A stretch of DNA of 64,000 nucleotides. Source: Aphrophora alni. Lineage: Eukaryota; Arthropoda; Insecta; Hemiptera; Aphrophoridae. This document shows positions 37,694 through 51,077 of the stretch, piece after piece; within the stretch, counting starts at the first letter, position 1, and every line of letters starts with the position of its first letter. The notes beneath the pieces were generated by a model that had not been told where the DNA came from, searched no databases, and was given only the letters and a program-made list of their open reading frames with translations. The stretch is taken from assembly GCA_963513935.1 (NCBI GenBank), contig OY740768.1, positions 15,240,590-15,304,589 of the forward strand, in the 5' to 3' direction. The position numbers and the translations under genes are program-made.

Positions 37694-38799
37694 TAGAGTT
37701 TAATAGGGCATATAACCTATTAGTTTAGATTTTTATAGATAGGAGACACAGGCTTACCTTGGAAAGTGGTCCTTCGTATTACCTTATTAAGTAATACTGT
37801 ACTATACAAATTACTACGTAAATTCCTACTGTACACATACAAAAAACCACACAATAAAACACTAAAGTTCTGAAATATTATGTAAACACTCTACACTTTA
37901 TCAATCAATAAAGTATAAAAAGAAGAATAAATTGTTATAATTTACGATTTATATTGATTGTTGAAGTTAACTTTTGGTACTTGGAACAATTCCCCCCCCC
38001 ACCCCGAGAATCCACTATTAAATGACATTTTAAAATTCTCTTAATATTGATGAATAGAGAAAAACATGGAATACACACGTTGCTATGTACTCCTTTTTTT
38101 GTACTTAGCAGTGCAATAACAATAAGATTTTCAAAAGGTAAAAATTAAAGTAAACAAAACCACGGGAAGTTCCTATAAAATGGTTCCTATTAAGAAACTG
38201 ACGAATGCCAAGTTCTCTAAAGTGTCACTTATTTAGAGAAGGGGATTGAAAAATCATTTTTTACAACTATTTCTTAAATTTTTAATTTTATAAAAAAGGT
38301 AAATACAACATTTAAAGATCATAAAATTTCATACAATGATTTTTTTTAGTTCCAATGCAATTAAAACTGAAAGAGTTATAGCCTATTAAACGTTGTGCTG
38401 AAACTACCCCCATATAGCACACACATGGGCTCTAATTGTCAACACCTCCAGAACTATACATCGTCTCGACATGGAGGTAGGTTCAGCTCCTCCTTTAAAA
38501 AGAATAACATTTTACAAACATTTAGATATTGTATGGATAGGAGACCTCAGGCTTACCTTGTAAAGTGGTCCTAATAGTACACAAGTAAGAAAACATGTAC
38601 AAAAAAAAAAGAAAAAAAAAAAAAAAGTTCTCTACTGATTGAGAAAGTGAACAGTGTTTAGTGTTTTTTCCCCTTCTTACTTGTGTACTATTAGGTAATA
38701 TCAAGAACCACTTTCCAAGCTACACCTGTGTCTCCTGTCCATATAAAATCTAAACTAATAGGCTATGTGTTCTATTAAACTCTAATCTTTTACAAAAAT
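37694..38799. mobile_element. long-TIR element, ~1.1 kb
   Basis: The left arm (ttagagtttaatagggcata onward, through ggagacacaggcttaccttg) and the right arm ending near 38799 are reverse complements over about 110 bp. A second left-arm copy lies inside at about 38520-38600, so the right part also forms a compact 240-bp palindrome. A relative is at 53808-54735 and a lone end at 6535-6640. There is no transposase. The superfamily is not assigned. Confidence 0.75.
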
Positions 38800-38849
38800 A
38801 AAAATAAAAATACAATGAAAGAGTTCACATGCTTCACTCTCGTGGAAAT

Positions 38850-39115
38850 ACACAAAGCTTTATCGAATTCTTGAATATGTATCTTTCGTGATAAGGATTT
38901 TTGGTTACATGATTATGAAACATTAAAACAATATCTTTATAATGATATATTACACATTTCGATACAATAATATTTACTAGACTCAAAGTTGAATGGAAAA
39001 AAAGTTGAGTTTTAGTTTTGACGCTATAAAACATGTTAAAGTTCTTGATTTTGTTTAATTTTTATATATTAAAAACTATAACAGTTAGAAAGATTTAGGA
39101 AGCACAGATCGATAG
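38850..39115 (+). repeat. TTAA-element family, fragment D
   Basis: Matches 20680-20930 of the copy at 18941-21235 (shared words tttatcgaattcttgaat and attcttgattttgttt). Both terminal TTAA signals are missing. Confidence 0.75.
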
Positions 39116-39359
39116 ATGAAGATTCGTAAACATAAAAGAAAAGAGATAAATAAATAATCTGTAAGAATACATGCCTCGCTTTAAACTATTCAAAATAAAG
39201 CACATTAAATAAAATAATATTAAAAATACAAAATTGTAGTACTATACAGCCTACCAAATTAGACGTAGTAAAACAATACAATTTTGAGAATTGTTGCTGG
39301 GAAATCATGAATGAATTTTTAATCAATAAAACAATTATTTACTTATAAAACTAATTTAC

Positions 39360-39553
39360 CTTCTTGCACTGTTCTATCCATTTGCTGAGCAGTGGGCGAT
39401 GCCAAAAGTTCTTGATATATTCTCGCAGCTTGATCAAACAGTTGAACTAGTAAGGTACATGTTTTCTGGTATTCACACCTACCAATTACAGACAATTGTT
39501 CCAACTGCTGCTGGACCATTCCTAAATCATCTAGAGGATCTTCCAGTGATTCT
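39360..39553 (-). CDS. XPO7: XPO7 exon 7
   Basis: 194 bases; the first base completes Arg, then [10 protein letters not shown] to T-V-Q-E plus one base of Gly. It includes [10 protein letters not shown] and [10 protein letters not shown], characteristic of the family mid-region. The acceptor is ttgttcag and the donor gtaaat. Confidence 0.96.
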
Positions 39554-42043
39554 CTGAACAAAAATTTATTATTTGTACAAATATAAAAAATATATATTTT
39601 AATGCCAATTATCATAACACAAAAATATTTTGATATACAGAGTATAACAACATTTTAACAAGTAAAGATACACAAACTCTGAGTTAAAAAATATCTATTA
39701 ATCATTAAGAACTGCCTCACATACTTCCAACTCAATTGGGAGGGCACATTTTTTACTGAATTAAATATAAAATTATATTTTCATTTTAAGATGACCATTC
39801 ACAATATTTCATTTTATACATTCAAATGTGTTTGCTCTTTCTAATAAAAAAACATATATGGATAAAATCACTAATTTTTTTTTTAAGTGAATATAATTTT
39901 TTAAAGAAAAATTTTTGAATTGAAAATTTCTTAAAATTGACTTTAAACAAAATGTAAATTTATTATTTTAATTATGTATTTAATGTTGTACTTGTATAGT
40001 TTATACTATAATATTACATCACCAACATAATTCACTGAATAATTGATCAAAATCAACATTTCCTCTTATTTGACAATTGTTTGCTCTTATATAATCAAAC
40101 GATGTATACAAAATCTAATCAAAGGTGGTTTCAGTCCGTGCCAAGCATTACAACATATATCTGCAGAATGACCATATGATCTGTTAACTGTAGAATTAAT
40201 GAGACACCAAATTATTGTTTCTACACACCTTCCTTAAGTGACATATACCAGGAAACAGTGTCTATACAGGCACTCACACCTTACAAACTGCTCAAGCCTA
40301 GTTCCTCTCTTAGTTTCCAACATACTCCTGTTTGTCATGTTCTTTCTAGGTTTCACTTGATAATGATAGTTGATTCCTACTCTCAAAACATCGTGTATTA
40401 GTTTTTATAAATGTCCATAAATTATATTAATAATAAAAAATTCATCATTAATCATTAACTTTAAAACCAGATAGAGTTGTATTTAGTTCATTCTCATTTT
40501 TTAACCAATAACAACTAAACTGGAATTTTTAAAGAGATGGGTTTTGTTTTTTCTAATATCTTAGGCAAATCAGTTAATCCATTTAAGCTGTACTTCAATA
40601 CAAAGGAGTACAAATGGATGTTTGATCTCGGGGACCCTAAAGACAAATATTAAAAAAACTCTACTTAGTGTGAAAAGGGATATTGTAAAAACAAGGTCGG
40701 ATTTTAAAATAAAACTAATATTTTGGTTTGTTTGAATCAGCTTAATTTATTAACAACATAAACAGATACAAAAATAATAAAGTCATAACAATTTGTACAA
40801 ATACAATATTTTATTCTTACAAAGTAAAATCAAACTTTTTAGTTTAGTTCAAGTCCATGAATTCTTTATTGTTCTTACAAATCCAATAACTTGAAATGAA
40901 ATGACTCCGACATTCAAGAACATGGTAATCAAGAAAGTTAATTATTATTGAATTATTCTCAACTTACTTAATCAGTATTAGCAAATTACCTTACAAAATT
41001 ACAAACAAATTCTGTTAAGAAAAACTCAACAAAATCATTTAATATTGATTTGCATATTATCCAATATAATCTTGTAGGTATGGTTTTTAATTGTTTGGTT
41101 ACTTCCAAAATTATGATAAATAATATATTAAATATATGCATATAATGTTATAATATGAATTAGTAATGATATAAATTATTAGTTACTAGAAGAGAGTGGT
41201 TATTTGATAAATTGTTGGGGTTCGATATTTTAATTTTATTACTTTTGGTTTCATGGTTTTTATTAGCCGATGACTACACGAGTTACATGGAACAATTGTT
41301 TATTTAGCAATTTTTTAATAATCTATATTGCTTCTGTTGTGTTTAACTGAGGTTATGCTTTTAAGTATTTACATAGACTAAATAATTAAAAAATCTGTTT
41401 TATTCTGAAATATTTATTTCTGTTGTATTTTAATTGCTTTATTTAGAATATAGTTTTAGTATGTTGTAACAAAATGTTCTTAATTATATTTATTGACCAA
41501 AGCTTAAACACAATTCATAAATACTAATTCTTGTCACCTACAACAGATTAGGTGAAACTAAACTATTTGAGTAAAAGTAAATATAATATTATATGTTTAA
41601 TAATATAATTTAACTTATACATGTTTCATACGAATCTCTTCATGGAAGCTTGTTACTCCCAATCTCTACGACAAATTTTCTAAATTAATGTTTTACTTGA
41701 CAATATAAATTTTTTGAAGATTTCACTCTTAATAACCTAAGAATAATTTAATATAAACTAATAATGTGTAAAAGACACCAACAATTCTTAACTAAAGAAA
41801 TGTACAACAAGATTACAGAATCCAACCACTTTTGCAATTATGAAACTCAAATATTTCATACATTTTAGCTATTCATATATTCCTTCCTCGTCTATAAACA
41901 AAATAAAAACTTGCAACTTTTACAATAACTTTTTTTTTTTCCATTTCAAAGATATAACACTCTATTCTCAAATCTTTTAACTACAACGAATTATTTTTAC
42001 AACTAAAGAAGAAATTAAAAATATTAATTAACAAAACACTTAC
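39554..42043. other. XPO7 intron 6 (2.5 kb)
   Basis: AT-rich DNA; no gene, transposon terminus or structured repeat was recognised. Confidence 0.75.
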
Positions 42044-42216
42044 CTAACAACAACAGCGACACATTCAAGGCGCGATGTGATGTAAGCATTCGTTACTTCT
42101 GGTGTGTATGTTTCTAAAAGATGCGGTTCAGTTGCTTTAACATATGGAACAGATGCAACCATACGTTGCCATAAACTCAACAAGTAATGCACACTGTTAG
42201 GTGCAAACTGCCACAT
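42044..42216 (-). CDS. XPO7: XPO7 exon 6
   Basis: 173 bases encoding [18 protein letters not shown] and on to [10 protein letters not shown] plus two bases of an Arg codon. The block [10 protein letters not shown] and T-Y-T-P-E-V-T are family hallmarks. The first residue is Met where the vertebrate protein has His. The acceptor is ttgtatag (weak) and the donor gtaagt. Confidence 0.95.
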
Positions 42217-44319
42217 CTATACAAAGCATCAATATCTGTTAACCTACGCAAACATATTCTAAGTAGATGATTTTAAAAATTAAAACTAGACACCATAACT
42301 TTTTTAGAAACTTCTTAGGACTAAGGAATCTAACTCTTGCCACATAGTGCTTTTTTTGTGTACAGCAATAACAAATAGAGAAAAACTGTGCAAACCATAG
42401 GTCCTTACTATGTTGATCCAATAGAAATTTAATAAAGCTATATATTCCAACTTTTACATAAACTTGAAATAAATTTGATTACACAGGATACAGCTAACTT
42501 AGAGAAAAAATATCAACAATGCAACCGCTGCCAGTTTGAGCTTGTGGCCTAAGTGATATATTGATCCAGGTGAGAGTGTACATACGAAGTTTTAAGAAAA
42601 TATGTCATATTGCACCTTACTAGTAATATCACTTAATACAATAAAACAATACAGCAAACCCAATTTCTTTTATGCCATATTTTCCCAAAATTTAATTTTA
42701 ACCCCACTCCCAAAACATTTATATTTCACTATGGTTCTCAAACTCCATCAGTATTTTACTGATAATGATTGTTTGTCTAATTTAGCTCCCTTTTTGGTAA
42801 TCACAACTCCTTTCAAGCTCAAGTAAAAAATAGTGATAACAACTCTATTTTAAACTTCGATTACCTGCCATTTTTAGATATGGGAAATATAGTGATCTCT
42901 GATTTTTCTGATTAGTTATTTCCTTTAAAGTGATGTAACACTCAAGGTAACCATGTTAACAACTCTCCCTCTCCCCAAAAACCAAATTTTGGAAGTACCT
43001 AGTTAGCTTCTAAAATTGTATAAAGTAAAAGAAAAGTGGAATTCAATTTTATTTTCTAATTTGTTTATAATTTCGAAGAAATGATGGGGCTTATACAATA
43101 CTTGGTATATAGTAGGCTACTATACAACAAATTTCTACAAATAATGTAAGCATTGGACATCTCCAATCAATAATAAATCTGTAGTTGGTAATTATAAATA
43201 AATGTAGTATAAATGGTTACATCTAGGAAATAAAGAAACAATTGTCTAAAAAATAATAACCTAAGAATTTTTAAAGGAGAAAGGTGTTTTATAATGATAA
43301 TAAGAAAAAGTGAAATTAAATTAATGAATTGTAAGCAGGAAGACTCAGTATAGCATGATATGCCATAAAAGGACATGATTTCGACCCTTTAAATGTGATT
43401 GGCTAGGGATATAGAAATTCAAACAACAGGAAAGAGCGGGAGATGCAATAACCGAAACGGAAAAAGCAACTCAACGGAACTGATAGTCACTCTGAAAAAT
43501 GACGGTGATACTGACGGTCATGTGGGATTGTTGTCGTAGAGGCGAGGCTGTATTTTGAGAAATTAAAAAGAAGAAATAAGTGTAGAACGATTTACAATGA
43601 AATGGAGGTGATAATTTAAATAATTAAAGGTGTTGAAGTAAAACTGTAAGTAGGTTTATGTACTGTGGTCATTGATATAACCAAGCATCACAATAAAAAA
43701 TTGATATATTTAGGATGTATAAAAGTAGGATTAAGACTTTGTTTGGAATATTGTAAATTGTTTAAAATTGATAGAATGGATTTTTTTTTTTGAATAGTTT
43801 TGTTTATTTAAAAATCTTAAGATGAGTTTTAAAAAGGTTATCAAAGAACACCTTTTCAGTTAAACACGTTGGACAATTTTGAGGCTGGGAAGTACAGAAA
43901 TGAAGGAAAGAACCTAGTAAGTAAACATTAATAATATTAAATTAGAAAAAAACTTTTATTTGTAACGCTTAACCATTATAGAATGTCACTTAACATGGCT
44001 AAACACCCAATAACCGTTACAAAATGACGCCCAGCACTTACACATACACTTACAAAATGATGCCTAACGCCATTCAACCAACACACTTTACATTTCAATA
44101 AACGAAAATAAAAAATTAATGTTACAAGATGATTAGAGGTTTTGATGATCCATTCAATAGCCAAAACACTAACAATTAACTACATTAAGCTAACCATCAA
44201 GTTTACACACATTAATGAAATAAGTTGCAAGTTCTATACAGAAAATACTACAGTGTTATATATTTTAAATTTCATAAATCATATTATATGAAATAACGGA
44301 TACTTTATACATTACACAC
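42217..44319. other. XPO7 intron 5 (2.1 kb)
   Basis: Mostly AT-rich. The stretch 43380-43650 is less AT-rich, holds several CpG and a gattggct (CCAAT-box-like) word, and ends in a donor-like ctgtaagt. It could be a promoter with a short plus-strand first exon, but nothing confirms this. Confidence 0.6.
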
Positions 44320-44586
44320 CTGTAAACTCTCCACTGTAAACTTGGCAATGAGCTGTATTGCCTCAGGATAATTATCAACCATTACTAGTTCTCCCAGTTG
44401 ATAATTTGACTTTAATCTTGCCAACAATCTACAGAACTCATGATAGTTACTAGGATCACTGAGCCCTTGTGGGTTTTGTAAAATGTGTTTAACTCCATTC
44501 ACAAGATGCGTGAGAAACTTAGCACGTTCAGTATTGCTAAACAAGGAACGGCGAACTGAAGCTATTTGTACAAGGCATGACAAGGC
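44320..44586 (-). CDS. XPO7: XPO7 exon 5
   Basis: Exactly 89 codons, [13 protein letters not shown] to V-E-S-L-Q, phase 0 at both ends. The conserved [19 protein letters not shown] block is present. The first codon is Ala where the vertebrate protein has Val. The acceptor is gtttcag and the donor gtgtgt. Confidence 0.97.
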
Positions 44587-47423
44587 CTGAAACAGAAATC
44601 TTTTTTATTTTACTATATCACTTATATCTATTAATTTATTGTGAAACAACTGACATTAGTGAAAATATCTTGTTTTTAATCTTTTAAAAAGTTTTTAGAA
44701 TGATACTCCAATTAAAAAAGTTCAGAAATTATTGGCCAAGATGGAAAAGTGAATCATGAACATCATTTTAGAAAGTTGAAGGTCTTTCTAATTAGTTCAA
44801 GCACTTTAATGAAATTTTAATGAAATATGAAGATTTATGATGTAGAAACCAATGTACAAAAAATTTTGTACATAATTCAATTCTAAACTCTACTCCATAC
44901 TAAATGATTAATTTTTTATTTTCCAAATTACAGGCGTTTATAATTTTACTTGACATTCTATTTGAGAAATTGGTTTGTAGGTTAGAAGCTTTCACACTTC
45001 AACACAATTTTATAGAAATTGTTTAGGCTGATTTTAAAATATTGAATCTTTCAAACAGATTTTATTGTTAATTTTCATTTTATGACGGATTACTCCTGAA
45101 TCAAAATTATTTTCCTTTTGTTTAGACTTTGATTATGGGCATGAATGTGAAAGAAAGCCCACCCTCCAATCAACTGTCTCTCTCCCACAGTTTATTTAAA
45201 TTTTGTATAATTACAATTATAAAAGAAATTCAAAGAAAAACAAATTGCAATGAGTTGATACGGTGAGAGACAAAAACTAAAATAAGATATAAACAAAAAC
45301 TAAACTTGAATATAAACTAACACATTATATTCAACAAGACGATGTTTCATGTCCAAGTCATCATACTCATTTATAGCCATATTAGCTTTTTATTATTGAT
45401 ATCGTTTATTCAGAAATTTGCCATCATTTGTATAGTATGTAAAAACTAATAAATAACATTTTGAAAGTGTTCACATGAAAATATCTCACAATCTAGTATC
45501 CTAAGAGTGCCTACTTGAAGCTAGAATGCTAGCAGAACATACTCCTGATCGCCTAGCCTAACATGAAACATGTATTTTCACATAGAAACTGGTTCGATCA
45601 TTGTTTTACTTTCCTACATATATATATTTTAGTATAGGGAAACTTGAAATGGGTCAAAAATTGATGTTCAGTTTTTGTGTGGAAACAACCATTTGGGAAT
45701 GATGTCTACCCGTCATCTATGGAATTCTCTATCGATTTTGTTCATATTATCGTCAAATGTGAATATTAATGTCACAAAGGCGTGCCAAATTTTGCAAATA
45801 AAATAAAATTATGATTGAAGAATTATTAGCAAAAAAAGAAAATGGTCCTCATTGTAGTCATTAAAAACTTCATTTTAATGAAATTCAATTTACTTAGACG
45901 ATTTAGGCAAAGCAAGTCTGGACTCTATTTAAATACATAAATATTTTTGTTTAAATGTACATTTTAAAATCAAAAACTTCATAACAGTAGGTTGTATACA
46001 TCTAATTATCTCCCACAAAAAATCAGTAATAAAGAAAATAACAGAAGTAAATGTTGTATGCATATGCAGGGTTCGACTGTCTGCTTAAAACAATGTAAAA
46101 AACCAAGGTAATCTATTTTTGCTTCCTGCTAGGCTCTACTATATTCATACTGTAACATTACACATTTTCTGCAAAAACAACTGGGTTTAAAATTCAGTTT
46201 AGTTGGGTGACGGATGATTGAGTGTGACGTAATCACAAAAAAGGTTGATCTAATATCGTCAAGAGTTATTAATCCAACAGTAATTATATAATTAGACAGT
46301 GTGCAGGACGTCCTTGGTATAGATCCATATGTTTAAGTTTTATAATATGATCATTATATAAAAGAACTTAATAGTATCAGAGATTTTGTTGACCGTAAAA
46401 TAAACTTTGTCTAAACTATCTGATATATATTTATATTTAAATATCCTTATTGATATTGACATTTTATTGTGTATGTATGGTATTTTTTTTCAGGTTTTTA
46501 TTTATCTGGATATTTGGTAATGTCTTTTAGAATAAATAAATATGTATTTCAGAAATCTTGACTCTGTATATGATTTACCAGTACACAGTTCTAGTAATAA
46601 ACGGCCCTGAGTATATGTTCTCAAACAAACATAGGCTAATGTCCCCCTTGGACATTTAAATATATCTGTAAAATTAAGTAAAGCCCTTCAAGCCAAAGTA
46701 AATTCAAAAAGGAAAATCTACGCGAGTAATAATTGAATTGTTGCAGTACCCAACTAGATAACATGAGACCGGATAGGCTCCACTCTTAGACTAGGTTGGA
46801 AACTAAATTTTATAACGACAGTTGATCCATACTTTAGAAATGTTGTATATGAGTTTGCATATACACAAATTATGGCAAATAATATGAACAGTCCATCGTT
46901 ATCCAATAACTTTAAAACTAAAATACATACACAAAGTACAATCCTGCATAAATCTTGTGTACCTGAAAATGACAACTTAGACACTGAAACTTCCGTCTTG
47001 TTACAAATGAAGTATTTGTAATAGAAATTTGTATTCTTTTCTTATTTATGATTAACTTTTCAAAGTGTTACATTATTCACTGTAAAACTGACTTTTAAAC
47101 ACTAAGAATGGTGTTTAACTTGATATTAAATTTCACCAAGAAATTTAATTGAAAAGTATTATGGTAAAGTTTAAATAGTTTCTACATTCTTTTGTTGTTG
47201 TTTTACCTGTCTTTTGATACTACACTTGACAATATTTGATTTTTATACCTCCCTACTTCTCATTATAATCTCAGATTTCACAAAAACTTTTACTTTAAAA
47301 TAAAGATGTTTTCACCATTTATATGTATATATAAATGTTACTTTCAATCTAATAACATATTTAACGTTTTCTGATTTAAATAGTGTTTTCCTTTGTTTTC
47401 TTCTCTTTTTTTTTATGATTATA

Positions 47424-48187
47424 CAGTAGAACCTCTGTTAACCGGCCTCGGATTAACCGGTCCTCGGATTAACCGGCCTATATCGTAGTGTACTGGTTGG
47501 ATGAGAGTTTCCGAAAATAAATTGTAATTGAAACACCAAAGCGGCGGCGAGTCAAACAACTTTGTCGATAGCGGTATCCCATTGTCGGCGGCGTAAAAAC
47601 ACCACGGCACTAAAGCAGCGGCGAGTCAAACGACTTTGACGATAGCGGTATCCCATTGTCGGTGGCACCAAAGCAGCGGCGAGTCAAACGACTTTGTCGA
47701 TATCAGTATCCCATTGTCGGCGGCATAAAAACACCGCAGCATTGGCACCCGTCGGTATAGCAGATACACAGACAAAAACGTTTGATGGAACCACTTTTTT
47801 TCCACGAATCAATTTAGTATAGCCTACATTATGGAAAATATAACATTTTTTCTTTTCAGTTTTCTTGGAAGCGTGTGTTGGTTTCGTTTGAGACGCGCTT
47901 AAATGTGTCAAAAGACTTGACAGAGGGGAATCTGTAAAAAAGCTTTGAAGTGTTTAATTTTTTCATGTTTGATATATAATATACATAACATAATATATAC
48001 AATACATTTATATACAATAAAAAGAGTTGCAATAACATCTTTATTGCATAATTCTTAGCGCTACCTAATTAAATAAGCTTTCTTTGAACAAAAACCGATT
48101 TTTCACGGGAACCTAGGATTAACCGGCCAAACGGGCAACCGGCCTGGGTGTCAGTCCCGACTAGACCGGTTAAGAGGGGTTCTACTG
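47424..48187. mobile_element. pogo/Tigger-like non-autonomous element, 764 bp
   Basis: The left end cagtagaacctctgttaacc and the complement of the right end agree at about 20 of 22 positions, and TA flanks both sides. Repeated GGATTAACCGG words follow at both ends. The interior includes three tandem GC-rich units. No transposase frame is present. Confidence 0.88.
47538..47740. repeat. three GC-rich tandem units inside the pogo-like element
   Basis: The phrase gcggcgagtcaaac followed by gactttg, cgata and gtatcccattgtcgg occurs three times at spacings of about 56-74 bp. The base composition stands out from the AT-rich surroundings. Confidence 0.88.
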
Positions 48188-48462
48188 TAATATATATTTC
48201 AGATGAACTGTATGTCCTTTTAAAATTAATACTCAACAATTTTGCAATTTTTATGTATGAACATGTGTATTTTGTTTTTGACCTACCATGTTTAAAAACT
48301 CTGTGACAAACAAAAGAGCAGACATTTCTAATGTTGTCTAACATTATGTGAAGAAAATCACAATGTATAACACAATTTAACAAAATGACTGACCAAATGC
48401 AATACACATATATTTCACTTCTCCGAATAATAACCATTTTACAAATTGTCTCATAAAATAAT

Positions 48463-48524
48463 ATTGTCATTCAGAGATACTAACACATACAAAATTGTAT
48501 GTGTTAGTATCTCTGAATGACAAT
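48463..48524. repeat. perfect 30-bp palindrome with 2-base loop
   Basis: Arms 48463-48492 and 48495-48524 are exact reverse complements around AA. This would form a tight hairpin in RNA or cruciform DNA. Confidence 0.95.
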
Positions 48525-48692
48525 TTTCTCCCAAATTATTTTGTTCGGTCATAACTTCATGGGAGAATTTTTAAACGTGCGCAAGGACTGTAGTTAATTT
48601 AGTGGTTTTAAAAAAAATTATTAATTAAAATATGGAAGGAATATAATAAAATTTAACAGAATTACTAGGATTAATATGTTAATATTACTTAC

Positions 48693-48893
48693 CAATGGTG
48701 AGAGAGAACTTGGTAAAGAGTGATACAGATCAAAAAATAGTTTGAGCGTAGTGTAATCAAGGAATGCTGGTCGCCAACTCGTGGGAATTTGGACAGTGCA
48801 AAGATCATCCGATGATTCATCCGTTGATGTACCAATGAAGTCAAATGTTAAACAATTGAAAGCCAGTCTAAGAAGTTGTGTCATCAATCCATG
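48693..48893 (-). CDS. XPO7: XPO7 exon 4
   Basis: Exactly 67 codons, H-G-L-M-T-Q-L-L-R to S-P-L, phase 0 at both ends. It holds the nearly invariant motif [15 protein letters not shown] followed by [10 protein letters not shown], one of the best identifiers of XPO7 and RanBP17. The acceptor is atatttag and the donor gtaagt. Confidence 0.98.
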
Positions 48894-49018
48894 CTAAATA
48901 TAATGACAAAGATTACACAAAATTCAGTACAGTTTAGTAAACTTAATTCATAAATCATTTTTTCTATCAACCAAATTAAATTTAGCAAGTTTAAAGTTAT
49001 TATTAAATGTATACTTAA

Positions 49019-50506
49019 CCCTGCAACCGGCGCATGTTAAAGGTTTTGTTTTCTTCAAAAATGAATCAAAATTTTAATTTTTATACAAAACCTAACTTAT
49101 AATATATCATTTTTCTCAGAAAGATGCGTAAAATTTATCTATGTTATAAAAAAAAAATTTTGAAACGGTTTTGGAGTAAGTATGTTAGATGTCAAAAAAA
49201 AAGTTAACTTTTTTCAGAAAAACCTGTATCATCCAAAATCAATAGCTTACCACCTTTTTTCAAGATATACATAAGTTTTGTATAATATTTGTGAATATAT
49301 TTAGGGGGAAAAAAAATTAATTTGTTACATTTTCAAAATAAAAAAAAATTGGTTTACGAAAAAAGGGAATTTGTTAAATTTATTTTCAAAAATTCACCAA
49401 AAATAGTAATATTTATGGAAAACACAACTTCTATATATCATTATATTCAGAAGGTGCATAGAATTTAGCTGTGTAGTGAAAAAAAAAAAAAAAAACTATA
49501 ATTAAAAATAACGTTTTCCCCTAAAAAGGTAACCTTGACAAGTGGTTAATTAGTAACTTTCTAAAACTAGGCCTAAGACAAAATCACTAGATTTCACTAA
49601 AACAATAAACTTTACAAAGAATAACACACATATTCACTTGCATAATCAAATAAAACACTCAATATAAGAAAATTTGCATATAGGCCTATGTTTACAACAT
49701 ACCTCTCTAGGTTATCCCATAAACCATTCACAAACTAAAAATTCACCCAAAAACATAAACTTTAGAAATAAAAACACATATATTATAACTTGTATTTATA
49801 TCCAATTTGTATACACAAACCTTCAAAATAACAGAAATATGTAATCCCAAAACAAAGCATCACGCCCTTTCCGTGCCACACACTCGCTTAAAAATTGCTA
49901 TGTTCGGACTTGAAAATAGGAGACAGAGAACCCTATATCAAGTGCTACCAACTTGTAGAATGAAATCTCCTCTACAACATACGATAAAGTTCGATTACAA
50001 AAAATCGATTCCGTAATCGATAATCTTATTTAGTAAACTGCACTGAATGCCAAGTGAATTTCGTTCCGTTAGGTTACTGTTTTCGTCAAGTAGAAATATC
50101 TTTCGATCTATAAGTCACAGAACAATTTGTAAACTATGGTTAGAAAGAGAAACATGTGATCTATAGAACAGTGTTTTGGTCAACTTATTTAACAGAAAAA
50201 TAGATTTGTAATCATATGGGGAAAAATGGTGTCGCTTATACTAAAAACCGCACAGTTCAAATCGATGATTTTACGCATCAAAAATATGTGAACTTCACCA
50301 ATTTTTGGAATATTATTTATAACGTTTTGTTGGTTTTTTTTTTGCAACAAAATGCATCTACGGAACATTAGCTTTCCAACGGTATTTTATTTATTGCGAT
50401 AGGACGATTCTAAGTGGGCGTAATGTTGAATTGCAAAATACGTGTTTTCCGGTCGATAGACTACGTCTAAATCGACCCGCTTGCGGGTCGGGTAACCGTT
50501 GAAGGG
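49019..50506 (+). mobile_element. TTAA-flanked piggyBac-type non-autonomous element, full copy C, 1,488 bp
   Basis: TTAA sits at 49015-49018 and 50507-50510. The termini are CCCTGCAACCGG at the left and the complement of CCCTTCAACGG at the right. TTAA duplication with CCC-starting termini is the piggyBac signature. A GACCCGC-TT-GCGGGTC hairpin lies at about 50474-50490 beside the right end. Two internal monomer boxes are at about 49117 and 49449. No transposase is encoded. Copies A, B and D are related fragments. Confidence 0.88.
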
Positions 50507-51077
50507 TTAATGATGTTGACAATTATGATATCCCACCCCTTCTCATATGTGTATAAGACATTTAAAGATTGGAATGTTTTGAATAACTGTCTATTTTGAA
50601 TGTAAACATTATTATTATCTATTTAATATTTATTGTGTTTATGTTTAAATGAATCTAACAAAACCTAAAGTTATTAATGGATCATCAAACTAATTATTTT
50701 GTTGTTTTGCCTTTCTTTCTCATTATGTATTAATATATAGTGATGAATTTTCATATTTAAAAGAAATAAATATTTCTTATAATTTTGAAGAAAGCTTCAA
50801 AACCAAACCATTCAGTAAATATAGTAATATTATTTTCAGACAATTAAGTACTGTATAATTAAGTACTGTATGGAGTATATGGCACTCCAATGTGAGGCTT
50901 TTCATCTAACAAAGAGTAATAATTATTATTTATACCAATTTATGTATTATTGTAAACTGTAAAGAGGATTCACAACTAATTTTAAAAACATCAAAATAAA
51001 ATGTAATTATTATTGTGTGTATGTTGCTAATTAAAAATTCCTTTCTAACCATAATTTATTTTGAAATACTAGTTTAA

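Larger units (their letters stand above)
37550..39359. other. XPO7 intron 7 (1.8 kb)
   Basis: Almost filled by a long-TIR element (37694-38799) and a fragment of the TTAA family (38850-39115). Confidence 0.85.
44587..48692. other. XPO7 intron 4 (4.1 kb)
   Basis: It holds the pogo-like element at 47424-48187 and a 62-bp palindrome at 48463-48524. From 44587 to 47423 nothing recognisable was seen. Confidence 0.8.

Noticed and set aside
48069..48470. 133-codon minus-strand open frame
   Set aside because: It spans the end of the pogo-like element and AT-rich flank, with no recognisable domain; chance frame.
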